NCBI RefSeq assembly: GCF_001426085.1
Contig: NZ_LMRR01000023.1
Span: 62,520 to 126,519, forward strand
Reading direction: 5' to 3'
Origin: Rhodococcus sp. Leaf278
GTDB taxonomy: Bacteria; Actinomycetota; Actinomycetes; Mycobacteriales; Mycobacteriaceae
DNA: 64,000 nt
The translations under genes and the position numbers were made by a program. Position 1 is the first letter of the stretch; each line of letters starts with the position of its first letter. The notes under the pieces are model-generated. The model did not search any database. It was not told the origin of the DNA and worked only from the letters and a program-made list of their open reading frames with translations. This document shows positions 52,134-60,945 of the stretch, one piece after another.

Positions 52134-52484
52134 TTATCCCGCGGCGATGATGTCGCGCGGATCGAAGGTCACCGTGATTTCCGTGATCTTCCCGTTCTCG
52201 ATTCGCTGCCAGTTGGCGGTGGCGGCCGGTGGTGCGATCGATGTGTGTAGGTCGAACCACGTCAGTACGTTCGGACCGTCCACGAAGACGTGCGCGATGT
52301 CGATGTCGGTCACGATCTGCGACATTCCCTTCAATCCAGCCACGCATTCGGCACCGCTGGCCGCTGTGCCGAGTGGCCCCCGGAAAGTCGCGTCGTCATC
52401 CAGGATCGACACCAGGGTGTCGAAGTCCTTCGCCTTCCAGGCCTCGAAGTAGGTCGCTGCGATTTCTGCGGGTGTCTGTGTCAT
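52134..52484 (-). CDS. SnoaL-like / nuclear transport factor 2 family protein
   Basis: This is a 116-residue cone-fold protein: PAEIAATYFEAWKAKDFDTL, then VSILDDDATFRGPLG, a long central strand DGPNVLTWFDLHT and a C-terminal ENGKITEITVTFDP. That is the classic NTF2/SnoaL pattern. ATG 52484 is preferred to 52538. The fold is used by small isomerases, cyclases and binding proteins; nothing nearby fixes the role. Confidence 0.8.
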   Translation of the reverse strand: MTQTPAEIAATYFEAWKAKDFDTLVSILDDDATFRGPLGTAASGAECVAGLKGMSQIVTDIDIAHVFVDGPNVLTWFDLHTSIAPPAATANWQRIENGKITEITVTFDPRDIIAAG

Positions 52485-52592
52485 GAATTCGAGTCTCGAA
52501 CCGACCGAGTCAGAAGTCCAACAGTTGGTTCTTATCATCGTGAGAACTTTTACTCATAGCCGCAGCTAGACAACTCGCGCTATCGTTCTCGC

Positions 52593-53012
52593 GTGGCCAT
52601 CGATCCCACCTCGAAGCATCCTGTCCTCGAACGCGTCCGCGCTCTGGCATTCGCGTACCCCGACGTGACCGAGAAGATCTCGCATGGCAGACCGACCTTT
52701 CGCACAACCTCGGTATTCGTCTACTTCGGCGGTGGTGTGAAGGGCGGCGACCAGTTCGACCTGTCGATCCTGGTGAAATGCGAGAGCTCCGAAGAGCAGC
52801 GAGCCTGCGAGCTCGAACCGCGCTACTTCCATCCCGCCTACCTCGGACCCGCAGGCTGGGTCGGATTCGACCTGTCCGATCCCGACAGCGATGTCTGGGC
52901 CGAGGCCGCCGAACTGATCGACTGCAGCTATCGCATCACCGCACCGAAGCGCTCTGTTGCGAGGCTCGACGCCGGCGAAGGTCCTGATCTTGGAGTCCAG
53001 CAATGGAACTGA
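52593..53012 (+). CDS. MmcQ/YjbR family DNA-binding-like protein
   Basis: This 139-residue protein has the MmcQ/YjbR pattern: ALAFAYPDVTEKISHGRPTF near the N-terminus, a central SVFVYFGGG strand, and RYFHPAYLGPAGWVGFDLSD. The start is GTG 52593. Its last 10 bases overlap the LysR gene, so both are in one transcript. The family resembles a CyaY-like double-wing fold; its function is unproven. Confidence 0.83.
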   Translation: MAIDPTSKHPVLERVRALAFAYPDVTEKISHGRPTFRTTSVFVYFGGGVKGGDQFDLSILVKCESSEEQRACELEPRYFHPAYLGPAGWVGFDLSDPDSDVWAEAAELIDCSYRITAPKRSVARLDAGEGPDLGVQQWN

Positions 53013-53884
53013 GACAACTCGAATACTTCGTAGCTGTCGCAGAGGAAGCGAACTTCACCCGCGCCGCCGCCCGAGTGCACATCAGCCAATCCGGTGTCAG
53101 CGCTCAGATACGAGCACTCGAAAAAGAACTCGGTGCCGAGCTGATCGACAGATCCGGTGGCACAGCCACATTGACGACGGCCGGCCAGGCAGCCTTGACG
53201 CAGGCTCGCGCCACACTGGCCGCAGCAGGATCCGTCAAACAGTCCGTCGACGATGTGGCAGGCCTACTGCGCGGCTCACTGAGCATAGGTATGGTCACCG
53301 CCTGCACCGTTCCACCCCTGTTCGACGCGTTGGCACGCTTCCACGCGGCTCACCCCGGCGTCGAACTTGCTCTGCGCGAGGATAATTCGGACCGCCTGGT
53401 AGCTTCCGTTCGCGCCGGAGATCTCGATCTCGCGCTCGTGGGTATCGCCGCGCGGAGCCCCGACGGGCTCGAATCGACGGTGGTGATCGACGAACGGATC
53501 GTCGCGGCCGTTCCGCCTGAGCATCCGCTGGCGGCCCACGAGAACGCGACCTTGGCGCAGGTGTGCGCGCACCCGATCATCGCCCTTCCACACGGAACCG
53601 GAATCCGGGCCGTATTCGACAGGGACTGCGCCGGTGTAGGACTGTCACCGTCGATCATGTTGCAGGCCAGCGCTCCCGACGCAGTCGCCGATCTCGCTGC
53701 TCGCGGTCTCGGCGTCGCAATCCTCAGCGCATCGATGATCGAGACCTACCGAGATCGCCTGACCGCTGTGGAACTGACGGACTCGACCACGTCGGCACTT
53801 CTGGCGCTCGTCTGGACTCCGAACCCGAGCGCCGCGTCCGCGAAACTGCTGTCGCTGGCCAAGAGTGCCTTCGGTTCACCCTGA
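53003..53884 (+). CDS. LysR family transcriptional regulator
   Basis: This 293-residue regulator has an N-terminal winged HTH (LRQLEYFVAVAEEANFTRAA, ARVHISQSGVSAQIRALEKE) and a periplasmic-binding-like effector domain (GSLSIGMVTACTVPPLFDAL). Its start overlaps the MmcQ-like gene by 10 bases rather than facing a divergent target, which is unusual for LysR genes. The effector and target are unknown. Confidence 0.87.
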   Translation: MELRQLEYFVAVAEEANFTRAAARVHISQSGVSAQIRALEKELGAELIDRSGGTATLTTAGQAALTQARATLAAAGSVKQSVDDVAGLLRGSLSIGMVTACTVPPLFDALARFHAAHPGVELALREDNSDRLVASVRAGDLDLALVGIAARSPDGLESTVVIDERIVAAVPPEHPLAAHENATLAQVCAHPIIALPHGTGIRAVFDRDCAGVGLSPSIMLQASAPDAVADLAARGLGVAILSASMIETYRDRLTAVELTDSTTSALLALVWTPNPSAASAKLLSLAKSAFGSP

Positions 53885-53971
53885 TCGACATTCGAAACAA
53901 GAGTCGTTCGGCGCGCCGATCGGGACCTCGTGCCCCAGCGCCCACGGCAGGTGCGGACCTACCGTCAGGAC

Positions 53972-54340
53972 ATGAAGACACCCACCTTTCGTCAGCGTCT
54001 GCGCTACGACCTCGGAGGCGTCCTCCCGCCGGACCTGCAGGACTGGGTCCTGCAGGAACTGACCGGACCCAGATCCACCGCTCGGTACCTGGCTCGGTTC
54101 CTGCTGCCGCTGATCCCTGCGCTCCTGTTGTTCCTACTGTTTCCGGGACCGAACTGGATCGCAGTCCTGATGATGCTGCTCATCTTCATCCCGGTCCTCT
54201 ACTTCGCCTCCGGGCTGCATCTGGTGTATCGAGCGTTCCGGCTCGGGCAACACGGAATCGATGCTGCATCGATTCCTCGCACGATGCCCCGCGCAGAGCG
54301 CGACCGCGAAACCTACGAGGCCAACTACAGGCATCCCTGA
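53972..54340 (+). CDS. DUF5313-like membrane protein
   Basis: This 122-residue protein begins KTPTFRQRLRYDLGGVLPPD then LQDWVLQELTGPRSTARYLA. Two adjacent membrane helices follow (FLLPLIPALLLFLLFPGPNW and IAVLMMLLIFIPVLYFASGL), with a charged C-terminal tail. The layout agrees with the actinobacterial DUF5313 family as I remember it. ATG 53972 is preferred. The function is unknown. It is convergent with the sugar ABC operon. Confidence 0.65.
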   Translation: MKTPTFRQRLRYDLGGVLPPDLQDWVLQELTGPRSTARYLARFLLPLIPALLLFLLFPGPNWIAVLMMLLIFIPVLYFASGLHLVYRAFRLGQHGIDAASIPRTMPRAERDRETYEANYRHP

Positions 54341-54359
54341 CGAGGCCGTCCGCTGTGGA

Positions 54360-54533
54360 TCAGCGAATTCTCTTGATCACGAACCACAGTGCGGCAAGCA
54401 GACCGAGCAACGCTACGGACGGCAGCACGCCCGGATCACCACCGATGATCCCGGCTACGGCGAAACCGAGTGCCACCAGTGCGAAGAACCCGAGGATTCC
54501 GGCAAGCAACTGCAGGTGGTCCTGCGCCGTCAC
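54360..54533 (-). CDS. Small membrane protein at the end of the trehalose ABC operon (57 aa)
   Basis: GTG 54533 overlaps the TGA of the sugB-like gene (GTGA), giving a 57-residue protein. It has two hydrophobic helices (LAGILGFFALVALGFAVAGI; LPSVALLGLLAALWFVIKRI) separated by a short Gly/Asp turn. Translational coupling supports a real gene. It is possibly an accessory subunit of the importer; no family is recognised. Confidence 0.65.
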   Translation of the reverse strand: MTAQDHLQLLAGILGFFALVALGFAVAGIIGGDPGVLPSVALLGLLAALWFVIKRIR

Positions 54534-55351
54534 GACTTGACGCCGCCCGCCGTCAGTCCGGAGATGATGCGGCGCTGGAACAACAGCACCATGATCACCA
54601 GAGGAATAGCCACGATGGTGCCCGCGGCCATGATCGCGGCATACGGCACCACGAGTGGATCGTTGCCGGTGAACCGCGCGATGGCTACGGTCACCGGTTC
54701 GGTCTTGTCGCTCGAAAGTTGGCTCGCGAGCAAGTATTCGTTGACCGCCGCGATGAACGCGAGGATCGCGGTGGTGAACAGGGCAGGTGCGGCAAGTGGG
54801 AGCATCACCAGGCGGAATGCCTGGAAACGTCCGGCACCGTCGATCCGCGCGGCTTCTTCGAGTTCCCAGGGTAATTCGGCGAAGAACGCGGCCAAGGTGT
54901 AGATCGTCAACGGAAGCACGAACGAGATGTTCGGGATTACCATCGCCTGGTAACTGCCGATCCACCCGATGTTGGTGAAGAACTGGAACAGCGGGGTCAC
55001 CAATGCGACGACGGGGAACATCGACGCACCCAGGATGATGCCTGTCACCACGTACTTGAAGCGAAAGTCGATGCGCGAGAGCGCGTATGCCGTGAAGATA
55101 CCGATGACCAATGCGATCAGCGTGGTCGCGCCGCCGACGATCAGACTGTTGCCCACGGCACGCAGGAAATTGTTGCCGTTCGCCGTCGACAGTGCGTTCT
55201 CGAAGTTCTGCCACGTGACATGGGTCGGCCATGGCGTCGTATCGAAGGTGTAGCGAGGGTCGCGGAATGCCGTGACGACCATCCAATAGAACGGTGTCAG
55301 ACCCCAGACGAGAATGACGACGACACCGAGGTAGATGCGAGCCTGCTTCAT
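54530..55351 (-). CDS. sugB: ABC transporter permease, SugB/MalG type
   Basis: This 273-residue permease has six membrane helices. Its EAA loop reads ELEEAARIDGAGRFQAFRLV then MLPLAAPALFTTAIL, the ATPase contact site. It forms the membrane channel with the SugA-like protein, whose gene it overlaps by 4 bases. Trehalose import is inferred from the LpqY-like binding protein. The gene symbol is by homology and order. Confidence 0.85.
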   Translation of the reverse strand: MKQARIYLGVVVILVWGLTPFYWMVVTAFRDPRYTFDTTPWPTHVTWQNFENALSTANGNNFLRAVGNSLIVGGATTLIALVIGIFTAYALSRIDFRFKYVVTGIILGASMFPVVALVTPLFQFFTNIGWIGSYQAMVIPNISFVLPLTIYTLAAFFAELPWELEEAARIDGAGRFQAFRLVMLPLAAPALFTTAILAFIAAVNEYLLASQLSSDKTEPVTVAIARFTGNDPLVVPYAAIMAAGTIVAIPLVIMVLLFQRRIISGLTAGGVKS

Positions 55352-56394
55352 CGGCCGGGCCCCTTACGCTGATTGTCCTGAGTAGCAACGGCATTGGCAC
55401 CGAGAAACTTCACCAGGATGAACGCCACGACGAATATGAAAATGAACGAGATGGTCGACAACGACGCAGCGCTGTTGAATCCCTGCCGGATCTGCTCCAC
55501 CACCAGGATCGAGATGGTTCGCGTGGCGGGGTTTCCCTCGGTCAGGATCGCGGGCAAGTCGTACATGCGCAGCGCGTCCATGGTGCGGAACAGAATTGCC
55601 ACCATCAACGCGGGCTTGACCAACGGAAGCGTGATCTTGGTGAAACGCTGCCACGCCGACGCCCCGTCGACGCGGGCCGCCTCGTAGACGTCGGCGGGAA
55701 TCATCTGCAACCCGGCCAGGATCAGCAACGCCATGAACGGCGTCGTCTTCCACACGTCGGCGATGATGACCGCAAAACGAGCGGGCCAGGCGTCGCCGGT
55801 CCACAGAATGTTCGTTCCCAGAATGCGATTGGCGATACCGTCGTACGCGAAGATGAAGTACCAGAGCTTGGCCGTCACGGCGGTAGGGATTGCCCAGGGG
55901 ATCAGAATCGCGGCGCGCAGCAGGGCGCGTCCGGCGAAGGTCTTGCCCATGATGACGGCCATTCCGAAGCCGATCACCACCTCGATGGACACCGTCACGA
56001 CCGTGAAGAACGCGGTGTTGCCGACGGCGCCCCAGAACTGAGACCCGAGAGTTCCCGGCGGGCAGGGCACCAACGTGCCCGACGCCGAGGTGCACTGCTG
56101 CAGAATCCAATGCGTGTAGTTGTCGAAGCCGGCAGAACCGCCGGTGACGAACATGCCGGTAGCGGGATCGAGACCGGGATCCTTGGAGAAGGACATCACC
56201 AAAGCTCGGATCACCGGGTAGACGATGACGATCGCGAGGATCACCATCGTCGGTGCGATCAACAGCCAGGCCCGACCCTGCGTCAGGCCGAACCGCTTGT
56301 TCTTGGACCGCACATGCCGACCGCGGCCGGGGGACGAGCCCCCGGCCGCGGTGGTTGCGGCGGCCCCACTGGTCACACCAGCAGGTACAGCCAT
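55348..56394 (-). CDS. sugA: ABC transporter permease, SugA/MalF type
   Basis: This 348-residue permease has a hydrophilic N-terminus of about 30 residues, then LLIAPTMVILAIVIVYPVIR as first helix. The EAA loop is DVYEAARVDGASAWQRFTKI then TLPLVKPALMVAILF. A large extracytoplasmic loop after helix 1 contains two cysteines. Its start follows lpqY by 14 bases and its stop overlaps sugB. Confidence 0.86.
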   Translation of the reverse strand: MAVPAGVTSGAAATTAAGGSSPGRGRHVRSKNKRFGLTQGRAWLLIAPTMVILAIVIVYPVIRALVMSFSKDPGLDPATGMFVTGGSAGFDNYTHWILQQCTSASGTLVPCPPGTLGSQFWGAVGNTAFFTVVTVSIEVVIGFGMAVIMGKTFAGRALLRAAILIPWAIPTAVTAKLWYFIFAYDGIANRILGTNILWTGDAWPARFAVIIADVWKTTPFMALLILAGLQMIPADVYEAARVDGASAWQRFTKITLPLVKPALMVAILFRTMDALRMYDLPAILTEGNPATRTISILVVEQIRQGFNSAASLSTISFIFIFVVAFILVKFLGANAVATQDNQRKGPGR

Positions 56395-56408
56395 TGGTTC
56401 TCCCGAAA

Positions 56409-57689
56409 TCAGTTGGCGCCGGCGGTTTCGATACCGGCCTGCATGTCCGTGATCGCCTGGTCGACGCTCTTCTCACCCTTGATGGCGGCAGAGACGTTGT
56501 CCTGCACGGCCTTCGAGACGGCCGGGTAGAACGGGGTGACGGGACGCGGAACGGCGTTCTCGATGGATTTCTTCAATGCGGGAAGGTACGGCATCGCGGC
56601 GATCAGTGCGGGATCGTCGTACAGCGACGAGAGCACGGGCGGCAAAGCGCCCTCGGCGATGATGCGCTGTGCCTGCTCGCCCTGCATGAAGCGCAGGAAG
56701 TCGGCCGCGGTGGCCTTGTTCTCGGAGTACGCGCTGATCGCAGCGTTGTAGCCGCCGAGCGTCGAGGTGCCCACTCCGGTGACTCCGGGAAGCGGCGCGA
56801 CCGCGTACTTGCCGACCACAGCCGAACCTTCCTCTGCGGCGGTGCCGTAGACGTACGGCCAGTTGCGCAGGAACAGTGTCTTTCCGTCCTGGAACGCCTG
56901 CTGGCTGTCGGACTCCTTGAACGTGGTGTCCTGGGCCGGGATGACGCCGGTCTCGAACGCGGTGACCAGAGTCTGCAGTCCGGCCTTGGCCTCCGGGCTG
57001 TTGACCGTGGGGGTCTTGCCGTCCTCGGCAACGATCGATCCGCCGTGTGCGTTGATGATCTCCGACGCGTTGGCCGTCAGACCCTCGTAGGGGGCGAATT
57101 GCCCGGCGTAGCAATCGATGTTGTTGTCCCGGGCGACCTGGCAATCCTCGGTGAGCTCGGCCCAGGTGGTGGGCGGCTCGGGGAGCAGGTCACTGCGGTA
57201 GTAGAGCAGTCCGCCATTGGTGTTCTTCGGTGCCGCGTACTGCGTGCCGTTGTAGGTCGCACTCGCGACGGTCGCGGGCAGAACGCCTGCGTTGTCGAGA
57301 GCGAATTCGCCCTCGAGCGGGACGAGCCAACCCTTGGCCGCGAACTCGGCGGTCCAGACGACGTCGAGTGCCATGACGTCGTAGTCGCTCTGCTGTGCCT
57401 GGAGCTGCTGAACGAAGTCGTCGTGGGCCTGATCGGCGTCGGCGGACTGTTCCTTGAAGGTGACCTGCTCGTCGGGGTGGCTGGAGTTCCACGCCGAGAC
57501 GATCTGCTGGACGACACCGGTCTCGGTGGTGTCCTGGCCCTCCACATAGGTGATAGGTCCACGGCCGTCGGCGTTTTCGGATGCAGCACCCGAATCGCCG
57601 CTCGAACCGCTGTCGCTCGAACATCCGGTGAGCGTCAGCAGCGTGGCTGCTGTCGCAACCACTGCCACCTTCGTGATCAAAGACGCCAT
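56409..57689 (-). CDS. lpqY: Trehalose-binding lipoprotein, LpqY-like
   Basis: This is a 426-residue solute-binding lipoprotein. The signal sequence has lipobox LTGC, so Cys is the lipid-modified first residue. A Ser/Gly-rich linker leads into ITYVEGQDTTETGVVQQIVS and DVMALDVVWTAEFAAKGWLV, which match LpqY, the mycobacterial trehalose-recycling receptor. ATG 57689 is preferred to ATG 57797. It is first gene of the operon, divergent from a DUF2786 gene; CGACA-CATA-TGTCG (57766-57779) in the gap is a possible operator. Confidence 0.83.
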   Translation of the reverse strand: MASLITKVAVVATAATLLTLTGCSSDSGSSGDSGAASENADGRGPITYVEGQDTTETGVVQQIVSAWNSSHPDEQVTFKEQSADADQAHDDFVQQLQAQQSDYDVMALDVVWTAEFAAKGWLVPLEGEFALDNAGVLPATVASATYNGTQYAAPKNTNGGLLYYRSDLLPEPPTTWAELTEDCQVARDNNIDCYAGQFAPYEGLTANASEIINAHGGSIVAEDGKTPTVNSPEAKAGLQTLVTAFETGVIPAQDTTFKESDSQQAFQDGKTLFLRNWPYVYGTAAEEGSAVVGKYAVAPLPGVTGVGTSTLGGYNAAISAYSENKATAADFLRFMQGEQAQRIIAEGALPPVLSSLYDDPALIAAMPYLPALKKSIENAVPRPVTPFYPAVSKAVQDNVSAAIKGEKSVDQAITDMQAGIETAGAN

Positions 57690-57878
57690 GTGTTCTCTCC
57701 ACTTACTTCTACGCGGTGGTATGCGCCCGGAGATCGGCATGCAGAATCGTGCAGTGATGCTCCCCCGACACATATGTCGATGGGTACTGTGGCACACAAC
57801 TCACCGACTGGTGGTCATTATCGAGTTCCTGAATCGGTCAACCCGGACGTGTCGGAGGTGCCCGGTAGCCTTTCGCTC

Positions 57879-58697
57879 ATGAGTTCGGACAAGATGCTGA
57901 CGCGAATCGGCGGACTGCTACGCCAGGCAGAGTCCACCGACAACCCCCACGAGGCCGAGGCCTTCATGGAGGCTGCTCAACGTTTGGCCACGTCGGCATC
58001 GGTGGATCTTGCTGTTGCGCGTTCGCACAGCGCATCCCGCGAACGGCAGGCGACGCCGACCCAGAAGGTCATCCCCATCGGTGAACCGGGCAAGCGCGGG
58101 CTCAAGACCTACGTTCAACTGTTCGTCGCCATCGCGCATGCGAACGATGTCCAGTGCGACGTGTCCAGATCGTCGACGCAGGTGTTCGCCTACGGCTTCG
58201 ACTCCGACATCGAGACCACCGAGGCCCTGTACTCCTCGCTGCTGATCCAGATGGTGCGAGCATCGGATGCGTACATCAAATCCGGTGCCTACAAATCCGA
58301 GACGGCCATTCGTACCGTCACCGAGATCAAGAATCGCCGACGCTACACCCGGCGCGAGGAAGTGCCCGTCGCTGCTGTGACGGCACGGTTGAACTTCCAG
58401 ACGGCATTCGCGTCGCGCATCGGTCAACGGCTCGGCGAGGTGAAAAAGGACACCGAGGCACAAGCGATCGCTCAGGAACAGCAGGGTGCCGGTACCGCAT
58501 TGGTGTTGCGCAACAAAGAGATCGAGTTGCGCGATTATTACCGGCAGACCTCGACTGCGCGAGGGCACTGGCGGGGCCAGAGCGCGAATGCCGGGTACTC
58601 CGAGGGAGCCCGCAAGGCCGGAGATCGAGCGGGCCGAAACGCGAAAATCGGTGGGCATGCCGAAATAGACGGCGCAAGCAGACAGCTGGGTCGCTGA
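57879..58697 (+). CDS. DUF2786 domain protein
   Basis: This 272-residue protein begins SSDKMLTRIGGLLRQAESTD then NPHEAEAFMEAAQRLATSAS, the DUF2786 N-terminal helical domain. A middle part reads LKTYVQLFVAIAHANDVQCD, and the C-terminus is basic and Gly-rich. Its Shine-Dalgarno region is weak. DUF2786 proteins occur in phages and chromosomes; their role is unknown. It converges on the MerR gene with no gap. Confidence 0.8.
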   Translation: MSSDKMLTRIGGLLRQAESTDNPHEAEAFMEAAQRLATSASVDLAVARSHSASRERQATPTQKVIPIGEPGKRGLKTYVQLFVAIAHANDVQCDVSRSSTQVFAYGFDSDIETTEALYSSLLIQMVRASDAYIKSGAYKSETAIRTVTEIKNRRRYTRREEVPVAAVTARLNFQTAFASRIGQRLGEVKKDTEAQAIAQEQQGAGTALVLRNKEIELRDYYRQTSTARGHWRGQSANAGYSEGARKAGDRAGRNAKIGGHAEIDGASRQLGR

Positions 58698-59510
58698 TCA
58701 GGGCGTGGCCGACGTCGCCGTGAACACCGGCCAGCCGATTTCCGTGCGCCACAGCGTCGCATCCTCGGTATCCCGCGGGCCGACGACGTAGACCTCGCGA
58801 ACCGGCCCCGCGATGGCAAGCCCGTTGGTCTCGACATACACCCCGAGCGCACCGTACGTGACGTCGATGTCGTCGTGAGGTCCGTGATGGACCGTCACCG
58901 CGAGTTCGACGGGAGGCACAGCCAGCGGCTGGATTCGGCCCGACGACGGTGCCAGGTCCGTCGGCACGTACACCGTCATCTCGCCGCGGCCCTCGGTGAA
59001 CAACTCGTTGTCGTAGAGCCCGCCCGGTGGTCCCGTCGTGCCGGAAACGGCTGCGTCGATCTCGGCCATCGCGTCGGAGTACCAGCCCAACACATCGGAC
59101 GCATCCACGACTTCGGAAATGGCTGCTACAGAGATTGTTTCGGAGAACACGCGTCGAACATCGATGGCAGGGGGAGACGGGGCCAACAGTCGACGCAGCG
59201 CCGTGACGGCTGATCGGGTGTCGTCCAATTGGCGCTCGAGCCGGGTGAGATGTTCGGTGATCAATCGTGCTCGAGCATCAGGGTCCGGTGTGCTCATGAT
59301 CGCCCGCACGTCACGCTCGGGCATCTGCATACTGCGAAACCGGCTGATGATCTGCGCCGTCGTCACCTGATGCGTGTCGTAGTACCGGTAGCCCGAGAAA
59401 GCATCCACGGTGGCAGGTTCGAGCAGCCCCGACTCGTGATAACGCCGCAACGTCTTGACCGACAGGTGCGTGATCCGGGAGAACTCGCCGATCGTCAGCA
59501 ATCCGTTCAT
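58698..59510 (-). CDS. MerR family regulator with GyrI-like effector domain
   Basis: This 270-residue regulator has an N-terminal MerR HTH (GLLTIGEFSRITHLSVKTLR, RYHESGLLEPATVDAFSGYR) followed by a coiled coil. The C-terminal half resembles the GyrI/BltR-type ligand domain (MTVYVPTDLAP; VPPVELAVTVHHGPHDDIDV). These sense hydrophobic drugs or cations. The promoter has a 19-base spacer with a dyad and drives a leaderless mRNA, so it controls itself. The MFS gene upstream on the same strand may also be a target. Confidence 0.86.
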   Translation of the reverse strand: MNGLLTIGEFSRITHLSVKTLRRYHESGLLEPATVDAFSGYRYYDTHQVTTAQIISRFRSMQMPERDVRAIMSTPDPDARARLITEHLTRLERQLDDTRSAVTALRRLLAPSPPAIDVRRVFSETISVAAISEVVDASDVLGWYSDAMAEIDAAVSGTTGPPGGLYDNELFTEGRGEMTVYVPTDLAPSSGRIQPLAVPPVELAVTVHHGPHDDIDVTYGALGVYVETNGLAIAGPVREVYVVGPRDTEDATLWRTEIGWPVFTATSATP

Positions 59511-59516
59511 GCCCAC

Positions 59517-59547
59517 ATTCTGGCCCCTCCCCCTGGGGGAGAGTCGA
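59517..59547 (-). promoter_or_regulatory. MerR-type promoter with 19-bp spacer
   Basis: On the minus strand TCGACT (59547-59542) and CAGAAT (59522-59517) are spaced by 19 bases. The spacer contains the dyad CTCCCCCAGGGGGAG (59527-59541). The -10 ends 6 bases before the ATG at 59510, so the mRNA would be leaderless. An over-long spacer holding a dyad is the mark of MerR-activated promoters. Confidence 0.7.
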
Positions 59548-59571
59548 CTCTCGGGTGTAGCCGGGGCCGCC

Positions 59572-59662
59572 GCAAACGCGAGCGCGTTTGCCAGGTGCGC
59601 GCGAAATAGCTCCGAATCCGTCGCGAATCTGCTCGCGTATGGCGAACGCGCGCGCGTTTGCG
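59572..59662. repeat. Two related GC-rich palindromes
   Basis: GCAAACGCG-AG-CGCGTTTGC (59572-59591) is a perfect hairpin. A variant, GCGAACGCG...CGCGTTTGC (59642-59661), is 70 bases away. Both lie between the MFS gene stop (59680) and the MerR promoter. They may form the MFS terminator or be copies of a dispersed repeat. Confidence 0.5.
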
Positions 59663-59679
59663 AGAGTCCAGAGCCACAC

Positions 59680-60945
59680 TCAATCCAGGCGAGCGAGCAC
59701 CACGCGAAGGCCGACGACACTGGCAATGGGGAACAGTGCAGCGACCAGCCACGGGATGGCGGCACCCCAGCCGGTGTCGGGGGAGGCGTCGATCACCGCC
59801 CCGAGTGCGATCGATCCGATCAATACTCCTATGCCACCGAGCGAGGCCATGAAGCCGTAGTAGGAACCCAGTCGACGTTCGGCGGCCATGCGCGGCACCA
59901 GGTCTCGGGCCTGGGGCATGGCAATCATCTGCCCGAGAGCGAGAAGCAGCACGAACAGCGCTGCCGGAACCAGACCGACCCATCCGTGCAGTTCGAGGGG
60001 TGCGGCAACGGCGACGAGAACAAAGGACAGCGCCATGACGGCGAATCCGAGCGGCAGCGTGAGGCGCGGTGCCGTACCCGCGACGCGTCGGGTGATCGGC
60101 AGCTGCGCCGACACCACGAGCACAGCCGAGATCGCGAAGAACCAGCCCAGCACCGTCTGCGATCCCCACGCCCGCTCCACCTCGAGGGGCAGCAGCAGGT
60201 ACAGCTGGTTGTACGCCACCAGTTGCGCGCTCATCGCCACCGCGAAGAGCACAAAAGTTCTGTTGCGCACCACATCGGTCCAGCCCGAGAGCCACGGATC
60301 GTCACGATGCTCGCCGGGCTCACGTGGCAACCATCGGATGTGTGCGACAACGACGAGGACGAAGATTGCTGCGGCGACAAGGCATGCGACCCGAAAGTCG
60401 GCCAACAGCAACAGAGATCCGATGAGCGGGCCGGTGAACGATCCGATCTGGCTACACACCGACATGAGTGCGAACGTCTCCACTCGAGTGACGGAGCCAC
60501 TGCGCTCACTCTTGCCCGCCTCGATGGCGACCGCGGATTCAACTGCAGGAGAGAACAATGCCGCAGCAAACCCAACCATCACCGTGGCGGCCAAGACACC
60601 GGCGAGGGAATCGAACAGCGCCAGACCGAGGAATCCGAACACACGCAATACACAGCCGACGAGGACCACCGGCTTGATGCCCCACCGATCGGCGAGGGTG
60701 CCACCGACGAAGAACAGCCCCTGCTGCGAGAACGTCCTGATTCCGAGCACGACACCGACCAGCGCCGCACCGAGTCCCAGATCGGAGGTCAGATGCACCG
60801 ACAGATACGGCAACACCATGAAAAATCCGATGTTGAATGTCATCTGCGTCAGTACGAGCAGTCGGACGGTGGGGGTGGCCCGCCGTAGATCGACGAGAAA
60901 CGACCACCGCCATCGCGTCGGCGACTCGTCGGTCCTCGAACTCAT
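59680..60945 (-). CDS. Major facilitator superfamily transporter
   Basis: This is a 421-residue twelve-helix transporter. The loop 2-3 motif is GTLADRWGIKPVVLVG, equivalent to MFS motif A. Helices include LLVLTQMTFNIGFFMVLPYL and ALGQMIAMPQARDLVPRMAA. The layout resembles small drug or metabolite exporters (MdtH-like). It overlaps the fused peptide permease gene by 4 bases, so it belongs to the same operon. Its substrate may be linked to that ABC system. Confidence 0.83.
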   Translation of the reverse strand: MSSRTDESPTRWRWSFLVDLRRATPTVRLLVLTQMTFNIGFFMVLPYLSVHLTSDLGLGAALVGVVLGIRTFSQQGLFFVGGTLADRWGIKPVVLVGCVLRVFGFLGLALFDSLAGVLAATVMVGFAAALFSPAVESAVAIEAGKSERSGSVTRVETFALMSVCSQIGSFTGPLIGSLLLLADFRVACLVAAAIFVLVVVAHIRWLPREPGEHRDDPWLSGWTDVVRNRTFVLFAVAMSAQLVAYNQLYLLLPLEVERAWGSQTVLGWFFAISAVLVVSAQLPITRRVAGTAPRLTLPLGFAVMALSFVLVAVAAPLELHGWVGLVPAALFVLLLALGQMIAMPQARDLVPRMAAERRLGSYYGFMASLGGIGVLIGSIALGAVIDASPDTGWGAAIPWLVAALFPIASVVGLRVVLARLD

